DNA of 64,000 nt from Stratiolaelaps scimitus (taxonomy: Eukaryota; Arthropoda; Arachnida; Mesostigmata; Laelapidae). This document shows, in pieces, positions 50,601-60,872 of the stretch; positions within the stretch are counted from its first letter, which is position 1; the number at the start of each line of letters is the position of its first letter. Where the stretch lies: contig JABWDB010000003.1 of NCBI GenBank assembly GCA_019614645.1, forward strand, positions 21,351,001 to 21,415,000, written 5' to 3'. The notes beneath the pieces were generated by a model, which worked only from the letters and a program-made list of their open reading frames with translations, was not told where the DNA came from and did not search any database. A program made the translations under genes and the position numbers.

Positions 50601-51286
50601 ACACTCATCGCCACACAAACATTGTGTGTCTTGAGACTGACGCGGCATCAAAAAGGACATGTTTTGAAGCTAGATGACGCATCTCTTATACGCCATCAGA
50701 CCACGCTGGCAATAATTAATGAACAGACTGTACTATAAGCTAACAGAAAAAAAAGCCATCGGAACGTAATTCATGATCGACATACTGTTCAAACGTTCAT
50801 ACAAATACCTAGTCGTTCGAGACTCAAGCACGCTTTTTTTAGCACGCAGCAAAGCGCTGCAACAGCAAGCAATACCCATACACCCTGCTACGGTACGCTG
50901 TTCCCACGTACTTCGATGGAAAGCAAGGCAAACTCTCTCTCTCTCTCTGTTTCTCACTTTGGCGCCCTTATTTTTAAAAAATTCGAGCAAAATATCCGGG
51001 GTAATTGTTTCGGCAAAATGGAGGAAAAGACTGTCCCAAGAGATAATTGCAAGAAACGATCCGCAAGCAAAGGTCTTATGAATACGGGTAGCGCATCTCG
51101 TTCGTTCGCGCAGCAACTGCCTTGGCCGATCGTATCCAGCTGCTTAAGCATGACGTATGTAGGTATCGCAACGGAAGAAGCATTGTCCCCCAGCTCTTTT
51201 AGTCGTTGTTATGCGCTGCTGTCGCTGTCTGCGTCGCGCGTTACCTGTTAGTTCACCGATGACTCTTAGTGGGTGTATAGTGCTCG

Positions 51287-51401
51287 ATGCCCGTTCATGT
51301 GGGTCACGCTGAAATACCCGCCGGTCAACTCACTAACGCCGTGTCTATGATATTGCGTGCCACGTTTCATGCGTCGTCATTTCGCATCGTGGAATCTGCA
51401 G
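51287..51401 (+). CDS. tn: Candidate alternative start reading into the last disordered exon
   Basis: An ATG at 51287 opens a frame that is continuous with the exon at 51402: MPVHVGHAEIPAGQLTNAVS and then MILRATFHASSFRIVESAG. If transcribed from an internal promoter, it would give a protein with a 39-residue unique N-terminus, the last disordered exon and the NHL propeller, lacking RING, B-box and coiled coil. No TATA or initiator motif is clear, and the frame may be open by chance. Confidence 0.25.
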
Positions 51402-51576
51402 GTGGGAATGCGTCCTCCAGCTTCCAGCGATCCCGATCATCTGGCCACCTCCTCGGTTCCTCGACAGCCAACAACTCCGAAGACGACGTCTCGGATAGCG
51501 AACAGGAGAAGGCCGTCAGTACGCGTCGGAGCTATTCTCGCGGGCCAGACTCGGCAACCGTCGGCGGGAGCTACGG
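51402..51576 (+). CDS. tn: thin-like gene, last disordered exon
   Basis: Two bases complete Gly, then GNASSSFQRSRSSGHLLGSS, TANNSEDDVSDSEQEKAVST and RRSYSRGPDSATVGGSYG. It again shows the RSxSS-hydrophobic-acidic pattern. The acceptor is ggaatctgcag; the donor is GG|gtaagt, ending in phase 2. The first base of the NHL exon at 57718 completes Gly. A second frame is open across the exon, but only this one fits both neighbours. Confidence 0.87.
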
Positions 51577-51963
51577 GTAAGTAATGCCATCGGCCTGAAT
51601 ATGGTCGGTGTTGGAAGCAACAGAAGATAGTCAATCGTTAAACTTTCTATTACATCATCTACCTGCGTTTTTCATCATTTGTTGAAACTAGATGAAGGTC
51701 TCTTTACTTGAGGATTGTCACATAAGGGTGTACCACTCATTCGTCTTATTAGACAATTTCCAAGGTATATTGACATAGTATAACAACAATATATAGCGGA
51801 AGCTCGCCATGTCTAGAAAATAAGAAGAGATGCTCAAAAATCAAAATCACTTAAACCCTAGTTGGTGCCTTCCGACTGTACATTCAAAGAGATTTAACAA
51901 ACCCCATTGTGAGTGAAAGGTGGTCACAATTAATTACATCATAATAGTCGTAACCTGTCGAGC

Positions 51964-52130
51964 CCGATGGCGTGGTGCATTGGTGTGCGTAGTGCACTCA
52001 GAGAAGACACGCAGGTGCACGGGTTCGATCCCCACCGCACATTTGAATTTAAGGGGCCCATCTTATGAAGCAATACCGAAAGCAGTTGTACCGTGGACGT
52101 TAATTGTTGGCTGAGCATAGGCCCGGAAAA
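51964..52130 (+). mobile_element. Complete tRNA-derived SINE
   Basis: The head has a pol III A box (TGGCGTGGTGCATTGG, 51968-51983) and B box (GGTTCGATCCC, 52022-52032) at tRNA-like spacing. The body (ATTTGAATTTAAGGGG, GAAGCAATACCGAAAGCAG, GTACCGTGGACGTTAA) and tail (GTTGGCTGAGCATAGGCCCGGAAAA) match the truncated copies elsewhere in the window. It is the reference copy for the family here. Confidence 0.85.
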
Positions 52131-52404
52131 TTTACTTTAGATTGGTCAAAATTAACTTACTTGACCGATAAGGAGCAAGTATTGACCAACTGAGGTCGAG
52201 TTTGACTGCATCATCGCTGTGCAGCACATCAGCGTGATCACACTTGACATAATTTGCAAGGGAATCTTGATGCGCTAGTAAATGGATATGACGAGAGCTC
52301 GAGTGTCAAATAGGAAGTAATGAACTACATTGATCCCGATTTGCAGCTAAACAATGAGGGAAGAATCGGATATATATATGTGTACGCATTATCCTAGTGC
52401 GTTA

Positions 52405-52815
52405 CAGGGTGTTCGTAAAATCACGCAACACTATGTGGGAGACTAACCAAAGTTTGTCCATGCTGAAGGTAATCTCGCATGCATTTTGCTGTTCTTTTTT
52501 CTGCAAACAACACATTTAGATAGAAACGTGTGTTTCAAAACGAGAAAAAGAGAGAAAAACTACAAACGCTTACCTCAGAGCATGACAAACGCTGAGCTAA
52601 TATCGCCAAGCGCTAGTGGGATCTTAAACAACAAGTTGTTGCCGTCGTCTAAGAAAACGTTCCGTAGATTTTTTTCTCTCTTTTCGTTTTGTTTCGAAAT
52701 GCCTGCTGCTATCTAAGGATATGTTTAAAGAAAAGTAACGCACGAGAAGCTACGTTCGAGACCGTCCAACTTTGGTGAGCCTCCCATAAGCCTGCGTAGA
52801 TTTATGAGCACCCTG
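52405..52815 (+). mobile_element. Mariner-like MITE, 411 bp
   Basis: Imperfect terminal inverted repeats of about 22 bp (CAGGGTGTTCGTAAAATCAC at the left; CAGGGTGCTCATAAATCTAC read from the right on the minus strand), flanked by TA dinucleotides, the mariner/Tc1 target. No transposase frame is present, so it is non-autonomous. Confidence 0.85.
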
Positions 52816-53531
52816 TAAATCCGAGGACCACAATTCTCCTTTGTGCATCTCCTCTACTCTAATCCGTTGATCGCAAGCTGCTTCATCTGCCCAAGCGTCA
52901 CTTTAGAGCTTAAGCAATTGTATTATTTTATCGTTTTGTGTAGTTTCTAATGCCTGAGTGACTGACTGTACGTTATGCAAGAAGTTCAAGCAAAGCTCCA
53001 TGGAGTCCAAAAGTCTGTTTCTCCGTTACCCGCCGATTTTATATTCGGTGGAAGCATCTGTTTACGTAGACAGGATCTATTTGGGTTCACAGCGGAAACA
53101 AAGATAAAGGCCATCGGTGTTGTACAGCTATGATGAGGCGTAACGCTTGATTGCGAATACTACGCAAATAATAGACGCTGAGCTTGACCATGCCTAGAAT
53201 TTAGTTGTCACAATTTCGACTATGTATCATACAACCGCTGAATATAATGGGCACCAGTTTCGATCCGGTGTTCTGTTAAAGAACGAGTTTAAAAGTTAAT
53301 AGTAAGACTATATTCCATATGCGTGCGGTTCGATCACAACGAAAGACCTTCACGTGTAAATTCATTGATATTCCTTTGGGAACCGAAGGCTGGGCAAATC
53401 TAGGAGTTTTCGAGGGAAACTCGATATCATGTTCGTGTGAATTAAAATTTTCGCGCGAATTGCCATTTATCAGCCCCGAGTGTTCATTGATGAGTTGGCA
53501 CTTATATTATAGCTGCCTTGTTGTTTCAGGT

Positions 53532-53582
53532 ATTACCCCAGGCGTTACTACAGGCACCACTTTTAATTCTGTTAGATTGTAG
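53532..53582 (+). CDS. tn: Candidate alternative last exon
   Basis: A good acceptor (gccttgttgtttcag) is followed by GT, then ITPGVTTGTTFNSVRL and TAG. The phase fits the donor at 45367 or any phase-1 donor. An AATAAA lies at 53955-53960, about 370 bp past the stop. The coding part is too short (16 codons) to judge on composition. Confidence 0.25.
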   Translation: MTPGVTTGTTFNSVRL

Positions 53583-54975
53583 ATAGTGAGAGAGGGAGAC
53601 AGAACGGGCACTCGTAAAAATGAGAGGAAGCCAATAATGTCGAGGTTAGTACGAGTTGATTGACGTTATCCTAAGTAGTGCATCAGTAAAAAAAGATACA
53701 CAACTCCATAACGAGAATGATGATTGGTACTCATATATAGCTGTGGATGAAATGTGGTTTAATGGCCCAATGGCACCACCGCAAGCCTTTGTCAATCGTT
53801 GCCTGAGCCCAGTTAACTCCCTGTTGTTTATCTGTTTGATGACGACGACGGCTACGAACGATTAGAAGATCGATGACAACGACGATAAACAAGAGTCCTG
53901 CGTGAGGGATATGCAGGCGGGCCTGACGCGTTTATTTATGAAGTGATTGCCTCTAATAAATTTAGCCTAAGGCTAATCCCCCTCTCTCTGCCTGCTGCAT
54001 TGTGCCCTGTTTGCATTAGCCAGCTTGCGTTTACCTCCCATGTCCCTATGTTTCGAGAAACCCTGCACAAAATCCTGCAACATCGTGGCGTTTGATGGGT
54101 TACCACAAATAGAACATGACAATACAATATGATGAACAAGTCTCTGATACATTTTATGATGCGTGGAGAGCCAGTTAGTGTCATGTGACCTCCCCGCCTC
54201 ACATGAAACCTTTACTACCTAAGAGTTATATAAACCGACGTATATAACACATAAATCGATACGCTGTAACGGCGTGACAGATTGATCAATCACGAATCGC
54301 CTAAAAACGTGATAATACACAATGTTACGAACCTGTCTACATGGGATCAACTGAATGTGTGCGCACTGTGAACACGCAGGCGTCGATGTTGATAGCTTGT
54401 GCATGACTTGTCGTCACGATGGATATATTTTCAGTAATATGTATAGTCAATAAGGATTCATTTGTTCGCAGAGGATGAAACATTGGGGCACCGATGTCTC
54501 TGTACTTCGTCGAGAAATACTGTGTGCATAAGTCAGTAATAATATTATATCTTTCGAGCGGAGAGTGTAAACGGTCCACGAACAATACACCCAGAACATT
54601 AAGGTTAAAAAAACAACGAACTGCCCCTATCTTCCCCGGCCGATTGCGAATCATGCAAGGAAGCCAATATATTCCCTCGTACGGAACCCTAAAAACATTA
54701 TGCCAGCATATGAGTGGAAATGGCAAGCGCGCTTGAAGAAAAGTCGTCCTACCATGGAAGCCGTGAACGCAACCACCTGCGGTAGTTTGGCTGTCCTGAC
54801 ACCACCATAGGTCAAACGCCCTTGTAGGCATCTGATCCATCCACGCTGGTCTTACTTAAGGTGCGGGGTCTGGCTAATTTTGATAATGTGGACACTGTTT
54901 ACAATTCTTGAGGTACTGTCTGTGCTTTTAAGACCCGGGGCCCGCCCCATCTGTGATCTGTATCATAGCAAGCAG

Positions 54976-55176
54976 ATGTGGTTGTAAAACAGGACGTTCC
55001 CTTTGAAGAGCGTTATAAATATGAAACATGTGGGCCTTTGCCGGGGACAAATAGGTATTCAAATAGCGCACATTCCTGGGAATCCTCTCCAGGAAGCCCC
55101 GGAGAAAGAGCTCTCCGCTCTTTCGCTCCGTACTCTCTCGAGAATGGCAGCCCGTTAATGTGGAACGTCACATATT
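54976..55176 (+). CDS. tn: Candidate alternative last exon, Ser/Pro-rich
   Basis: An acceptor at tagcaagcag precedes AT and then VVVKQDVPFEERYKYETCGP, LPGTNRYSNSAHSWESSPGS and PGERALRSFAPYSLENGSPL, ending VTY and TAA. Codon use and composition look coding, and the start phase (1) fits the donor at 45367. An AATAAA occurs at 55472-55477. The pyrimidine tract is weak. It could instead belong to another transcript. Confidence 0.33.
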
Positions 55177-55579
55177 AAGCCAACGTAAAAAGAAAAGTTT
55201 CTTGGAATCTCACCACGCACCAAAAACACACAAAAAAATCGCTTAATGTTCCCCATTGGCTCACGTTAAACCAACTTTGCCATAGAATCGCACACATGTC
55301 GATACGCCCACAGCCATTCGTTTTCTATTTGTATGAACATGTTCTTGTATAAAAACGAATGGAACGTTTACAATGCCACAGGTGACAGTGTGCCGAGAAT
55401 TCTATAAAATATAGCCTCACCCACTGCTGTACATATATGGCTCTTAGGTGTGTGTGTGTGTGTGTGGGCAGAATAAAATGTATTAGTGCACATCCAGTAT
55501 TATAGCAGGATAGCTGTCAGACATTTATTATATTATACACATATACACGAGACCCAGGGAAAGTCCCCTTGTCGTAAAA

Positions 55580-56780
55580 GCGAACAAAAAACTAGGCGAG
55601 TAATGGTCAGCTGGTCGGGGAACCTTGCTGGCTGCAAAACACTCACACTTTCCACCACAACGAAAGGCAGCCGGAGGTAGTCGCGACGCCGACAGTAGGC
55701 GGACAACATCAATCCGCCGACAAGGGGAAGAAGTGTGATATTTGTCGCCTGTTTGCCGTCGATGTTCGTTCGGGTCCTCAGAAAGAGGGCACGTAAATAG
55801 TAAGCGCAGGCGGCAACCTGGTAGAACCCCGGCCAGCTTGATGTGCTCCGTGGCTCCGTTGTTCGTCAGCCAGTTGTCGCTCGTAGCGAACAGATGGCTG
55901 TCCCTCTCTATCCGCCTCCCCATCGGCCGGCTACACTCGTTCACTAGCGAGGCGCCTTCGCGGGAGCCGCTACGCTACCACAGATATCCGTGCGTGTGCT
56001 TGTGTGTCTGCGTGTGGCTCTAGCTGCTCCACACATTTCCCCACGCTCGTCGCTCAGCTACTAACCCGGACGGAGAACTTTGGCTCGTCTACGCCGTACG
56101 ATGCGCGAGCGAGCGCGCGCGCGCGCGCGCACGCCACCCAACTGACACGTTGGATGTCGCGATCTCTTCGTAGAAAGAGAAATGTGGTTGGTGAGCCTTC
56201 GCCGAATATGAACTCGTCTACGGGTAGCGCTGCCTTGCTGCTGCTGCTGGTAAGCCGTGGGCCTGGCTGTTGGCCTGGTTGCTCGGTTCTCTTTTGTTCC
56301 CTGGGTATCTCTCTCTCTCTATCTATCCAGCTCTCCCTCTCTTTCTCTCTCTGTGTGTGCGTGTGTCTGTGTGTGCAACACGTAAGCGAGTACGGAGAAC
56401 AGGGTGGCGTGTCTGTGTGATAGCATGCGGAATTTTGGCGTCAACAGTAGCCTTAGCGGGGCAGTAGTAGTATCAGCAACGCCGCTTGGAATGTTGGCCT
56501 CCAGCGTTGGTGGAAGCGGTGGCGGTGTCCGAGCGCGGAGTCACCCATACCCGAAGACGATAGCGACGCTTCAGCCACTACACTGAACAACTACGAGTCG
56601 TCTTTTCCTCCACCGCCGCCAGTCGTGGCGACGGCGACGACGACGAGCGGCTGGAACGGTCGGAAATGTTGTTCACTCGAACTCAACTGCTACGATCCGA
56701 CGTAGCCGTGGCGGCGGCGGCAGCGATGTATGTCCACCCGTCCGTTCGTGCGTTCGCTCGCCAGCTGTGCTTCGTCGCAG
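55580..56780. repeat. GC-rich island with (GC)n and CT runs
   Basis: GC-rich block containing an alternating (GC)n run (56113-56130), (CT)n near 56311-56350 and a polyproline-coding CCACCGCCGCC patch. It lies about 1 kb before the NHL exons and contains the candidate exon at 56477. Confidence 0.5.
56477..56705 (+). CDS. tn: Candidate alternative last exon, Pro-rich
   Basis: Frame from NAAWNVGLQRWWKRWRCPSA through ESPIPEDDSDASATTLNNYE and SSFPPPPPVVATATTTSG to NCYDPT and TAG. With the acceptor gtagtatcag the start is phase 2, matching the donor at 51576. With the internal acceptor ggcctccag (56504) it is phase 0, matching the two cassette candidates. The acidic/Ser block followed by polyproline looks like genuine coding sequence, although the surrounding island is GC-rich. 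Confidence 0.35.
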
Positions 56781-57717
56781 CTGTCTAGAGGTCGAGAAAA
56801 CTACATAACGGCTACCGTCTTGACTTCTAGACTCTATTTCTGCCTTCAGCGTTGCACTGTCGCCTTCTTTTTCCCACTCGTATATATATATATATATATG
56901 TATATATAATATATACACGTACACACACACTCAAAATCTTGCTCCTCCATGAATTCATGTGACACTTATCTAAGGGCTACGGGCGCTGCTGCTTCGTTCT
57001 CACTAGACGGACGCTAGGAGCATGGCGAGAGTTCGACAAACGCAGTTTAGACTACAATAACCCTTTGTTTCGAAACCTCTATGCAATATAATAATAGTAG
57101 AAATTGAACAAAACCGTATTCGCATACGTTGCGCAAAATGGTTGTTCGTTTTTTTTTAAGGATATAACGGTACAAGCATTCATTATCTTTTCCTTTATTT
57201 GAAACTGACTTCACTAGCGATGTGAATCAAGTTTGCTTTGGCTAGACACTTGCGATCTATATTACGTTTTCTGCTTTAAGCAGCTTCGACACGTGCCCGC
57301 GATTTTCACAATAGAGTTTCTCTAATTCCGAAGCAAGCAGAGTTAGTTGAATTGCTTCAAGTAGCGTTTTTTGTATTGTATATTATATATATATATATAT
57401 ACACATACACATCGTATGTGCAGCGCACTCTATTCAAAGCTAGATGTCGTAAGACAATAAGCAGTCACAAAAATCACACAAGTGTACTGCTATGGTACCG
57501 CAGTGTTGTCGGTCCGTTGCGCAAAGCACGACATATATATATATATATACATCCACTTCCGTTGTAATATTTACTATGGATTTAGGAGGAATGCAATGTC
57601 GACACGCCGTGTAGAAAGCACGTAAGGTTTTGCAAATGCATATATACTCTAATAGGTTCCGTTCCTCTAACGTGCATGTTTACGTGTGTTACGTGCCACG
57701 CTTGTGTCTGCTTCCAG

Positions 57718-57993
57718 CAACCCCCGTAGTATATACCTACAGAAGGGCGAATGCAAACTGAGCATAGGCAAGCGCGGGTCGGAGTCGAGCAGCTTCACCT
57801 GGCCACGCTCGGTAGCGGTTGGACCCGACGGTTCGCTGGTTGTAGCCGACTCGTCGAACCATCGGGTGCAGGTGTTCGATTCAAATGGGAGGTTTTTACA
57901 CGCGTTCGGAAAGCAGGGCAGTGGTGATGGCGAATTGGACAATCCAGCGGGATTGGCGGTCAACCGCATCGGACAGATTATTGTCTCGGATAG
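57718..57993 (+). CDS. tn: thin-like gene, NHL repeats 1-2
   Basis: One base completes Gly, then NPRSIYLQKGECKLSIGKRG begins the six-bladed NHL beta-propeller. Blade 1 ends VVADSSNHRVQVF and blade 2 ends QIIVSDRYNNRVQIF (spanning the next junction). The blades show the NHL signature: G-x-F...P-x-G-[IVL]-[AT]-[VT] and D-x-x-N-[HN]-R-[VI]-Q-[VI]-F. The NPRSIYLQKG entry is the same as in fly thin. NHL propellers bind protein or RNA partners; in TRIM32-type proteins they select substrates. Acceptor cttccag, end phase 2 (AG|gtgagt). Confidence 0.97.
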
Positions 57994-58488
57994 GTGAGTG
58001 CCTACGGAGGGGGACGTTCTACTTTAGTTAGCTTATTCCCTTTAGTGATAAGGGACTTAAGGAGGGATTTGCATAGATCGGCGGCGGCGGCGGCGGCGGC
58101 AGCAATCAACGACTCATCACGTTCACGAGCGCTCACCGGTTACGAAACGCGACTGTACGAATTTCATGTGCAATATCAAAATGTATTTGGCTTAGTTCGC
58201 CTATTATATGAATCCAACACATTTGCTCGCTAACCACGTTCATCTATGACTAAGTATTGTATAATAAATCTTAAGAGAATCACCACCTTTTATTTCACTC
58301 TCGTCTGCCATGATCCGGACAACTCTCTGATATTGAGATTGACACGTGGGTGTTTTTTTTTTTGTTAGTTTAGCGAACTAAAAGCTGTAGCTGCGCGTGT
58401 TCGTCCTGGGCCATTTCTTCATCGTGATCGTATATATCTTTTCTAACTTGTCTTTGTCACGAATCACCGTGACGTATGTCATTTTCAG
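57994..58488 (+). other. Intron, 495 bp, with a CGG repeat
   Basis: Contains an interrupted-free (CGG)n run at 58079-58102, a run of about 11 T near 58351-58361 and the acceptor gtcattttcag. No coding signal seen. Confidence 0.8.
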
Positions 58489-58648
58489 GTACAACAATCG
58501 AGTGCAGATTTTCGACTCAACCGGCCGATTTATCCGAACGTTTGGGGGTGACGGCCGGACTGACGGCAAATTCCAATGCCCCTGGGGCCTAACGACTGAT
58601 AGCCTTGGATTTATCTACGTCTGCGACAAGGAGAATCATCGAGTTCAG
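58489..58648 (+). CDS. tn: thin-like gene, NHL repeats 2-3
   Basis: One base completes Arg, then YNNRVQIFDSTGRFIRTFGG continues the propeller, followed by FQCPWGLTTDSLGFIYVCDK and ENHRVQ. The CPWGxTTDxLGFIYVCDKENHRVQVFQ stretch is among the most conserved parts of thin-type NHL domains. Acceptor cattttcag, donor CAG|gtcaga, ending in phase 0. The blade is finished by VFQ in the next exon. Confidence 0.97.
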
Positions 58649-59596
58649 GTCAGACAATGGATATATATGTATATATATGGCGAAAGTGCAATTCAGCGTG
58701 TAGTGTTGATGAAGAGCCATTCAACCTTACGCTGGCCTTTGGTAACGGCAAAGAACGAGGGTGCTAAGCATCGGGGAGGAAGCAAGGAATACTGACTAAA
58801 CTGATTGGAAAAAGAGCTTAGCTGGTCTCACCTTCTCTGAGTGTTCAGGTCTTGTCTGTATGATGGTATTTACTCACCGCTCAACACACCGCCAGCTATA
58901 GCCGTTTGGCTGGAGAAGCAGTGTCGCTTCGGTAGCGTGAACCTGTAGTCTTGTGGCGCCCCCTAACGTCTGACGCTTCCCACATACGTTGTCGCTGCTC
59001 AAACTGAACGCTGCTTGAATGGATGGATTGCTTGAGGTAAAAGATGGGGATGACACCGTAGGGCAGGTCCACGACGAGCGTTGAGCGGGAGACGGGTGGT
59101 GTCGTGTAGGCGCATGGCGCAAGTGGTGTCTCGCTTCGTCTGTGCGTTGTTTCCGCCGGGAATTCGCCGCATTTGGCTTTCCCTGTCTGGTCGGTTGGTC
59201 GAGAAAAAGTTGGCGCCACGGCCACGCCTCGTTGATACTAAAGAGGGATTGGGATTCAATTCTGCTGGCTTGGTTAGGGCCTTGCCGCTAGCTAGCTCTG
59301 CGGGCCGCCTTGGGCCGCTGCGTGCTAGGTAGGCAGCCTGCCCACCATAAGCCGCTTAGCGGTACCATAGCTACCAGCTATGGTATACTTCGGTGTGCCG
59401 CTGCGCACACAATCCGCTCTCGATGGCCTCAGCCTGCCGCCTTCGTTGGGCCTGTTTGCCTGCCAACGCCTTCTCTCCTCACAGAATGTGCCCATCCATC
59501 CGCCATGGATATATTCGCCGTAGCGTGTGAAGACCTAACCCGCCACCTATATTCCGGAGTGCAGATATATACAACTAAACACATTGTTGCACACTA

Positions 59597-59629
<33 letters not shown>

Positions 59630-60187
59630 TATAGCTCGGTTTATGGGAAATACAGAGGTTGGTTATTTAAGTTTGGAATAAGCTCAATTTGAGCAGACTT
59701 TTGTTTGAGTTTGCAGCGGGACCTTTCGCGAGTACAATGACACCAATGCGTCTTTGTCCGAACGGTTGAAGGCATTACCCGTATGCCCGTATTGAGTTAT
59801 GAGTCTATAGTTTAACAAATTCTCAATGGATCTTGATGAAATTACATGCATCTAAAGCTCGGATTTACTGCACAGACCATTCTTAGATGTTTAATCTTCT
59901 AAGACCAAAATATCGATCCGACACACTTTACATGATCAACATCCGTTGATGACTTCCGAACTTAGACACTTTAGAAATCGATAAATATTTTAGCTATGAT
60001 ACATTTCGAGCGGACTGACATAAAAGGTGTATATACATCGTCAACTGTCTCGACAAAAGATCCCGTTCCGAGTTTCACGAATAGATGGAATAAAAATATG
60101 TGCAATTTGAGCTCATGCAAAATTTAAAATGCAAAACCTTAATGATTGCTTAATGATCATCAAAAATTATCAATGAGATTATTACAG
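58649..60187 (+). other. Intron, 1.5 kb
   Basis: Contains a GC-rich block (about 58890-59520) and a long (TA)n run (59596-59631). No coding signal seen. Confidence 0.75.
59596..59631 (+). repeat. (TA)n microsatellite
   Basis: About 18 TA units with one interruption. Similar (TA)n tracts occur at 12661-12700, 27074-27100, 28770-28795, 56881-56900, 57382-57401 and 63710-63737. Confidence 0.95.
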
Positions 60188-60478
60188 GTATTCCAGTCAG
60201 ACGGAAGTTTTGTCGGGAAAATGGGCAGTGTGGGGTCCCGCCCTGGCTGTTTGGAGCACCCGTCATATATTGCAGTATCAAGCACGAATCGGGTGATCGT
60301 CAGTGACACAAACAATCACCGCGTTCAGGTGTTCGATGTCAACGGGCGCTGTCAGTTTACCTTCGGCGCCGAAGGCTCAGAGGACGGACTGTTCCGTTTC
60401 CCCCGGGGAGTGGCTGTCGATGATCAAGGCTATATCGTCGTAGCTGACTCCGGCAACAATCGTATACAGGTGTTCCAG
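60188..60478 (+). CDS. tn: thin-like gene, NHL repeats 4-5
   Basis: A 97-codon, phase 0-0 exon. It completes blade 3 (VFQ), then encodes blade 4 (SDGSFVGKMGSVGSRPGCLE to IVSDTNNHRVQVF) and blade 5 (DVNGRCQFTFGAEGSEDGLF to VVADSGNNRIQVF). Both carry the D-x-x-N-[HN]-R motif on the blade's inner strand. Blade 4 has HPSYIAVSSTNRVIVSD, matching the thin-type HPHYIAVSNTNRVIVSD. Acceptor gagattattacag, donor CAG|gtaagc. Confidence 0.97.
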
Positions 60479-60872
60479 GTAAGCACGGCCACAGGTCAAG
60501 ACAAAACACCCAGACAGCCTTCCCTAGTTTTTATCAGTCAGACAGTCAGTTACTTCGGCTGTAGAAGTTTTGTTTTCGTTTTTAATGATTTCCCATAGCT
60601 CTCGAATGCAAGTGGCCTCTACTAATAACCGCCCGTGTACGTAATAGCTAGTTGCCTGGCGAATTTATTGAAACCAAACAAACGAGACGTTACGAGCGTG
60701 CAGTAGTGTTTGTTCTGTGATGCTGTCGAAATCGGCGAACAGTTTGCTGAGATAGGACCACTTATAATAATACATTAATTAATACGAGTCAATCGCTCGA
60801 TTAGTGGACACCCATCTCAACGTATATCCGTGATAAAACGTCTTTGTTTTTCTCGCCTTCCTAATTTTTCAG
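60479..60872 (+). other. Intron, 394 bp
   Basis: AT-rich, bounded by gtaagc and ctaatttttcag. No coding signal seen. Confidence 0.85.

Larger units (their letters stand above)
45368..51401 (+). other. 6.0-kb intron spanning two optional exons
   Basis: The interval between the exons at 45207 and 51402. It holds the cassette candidates at 46496-46614 and 47630-47667, CTG/CCG trinucleotide runs (near 45749-45768 and 46226-46262) and a short G run near 46064. From about 47700 to 51280 I see nothing recognisable. A 122-codon plus-strand frame at 48413-48781 has no known motif. Confidence 0.65.
51577..57717 (+). other. 6.1-kb intron before the NHL exons
   Basis: Holds a complete SINE (about 51964-52130), a 411-bp MITE (52405-52815), three candidate terminal exons (53532, 54976, 56477), a GC-rich island (about 55580-56780), a (GC)n run (56113-56130) and (TA)n runs near 56881 and 57382. 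A 167-codon frame lies on the minus strand at 54337-54840. Confidence 0.65.

Noticed and set aside
51357..51584. Second open frame across the exon at 51402
   Set aside because: If spliced at the same sites it would end in phase 1, while the NHL exon at 57718 needs phase 2; only the other frame reaches the NHL repeats.
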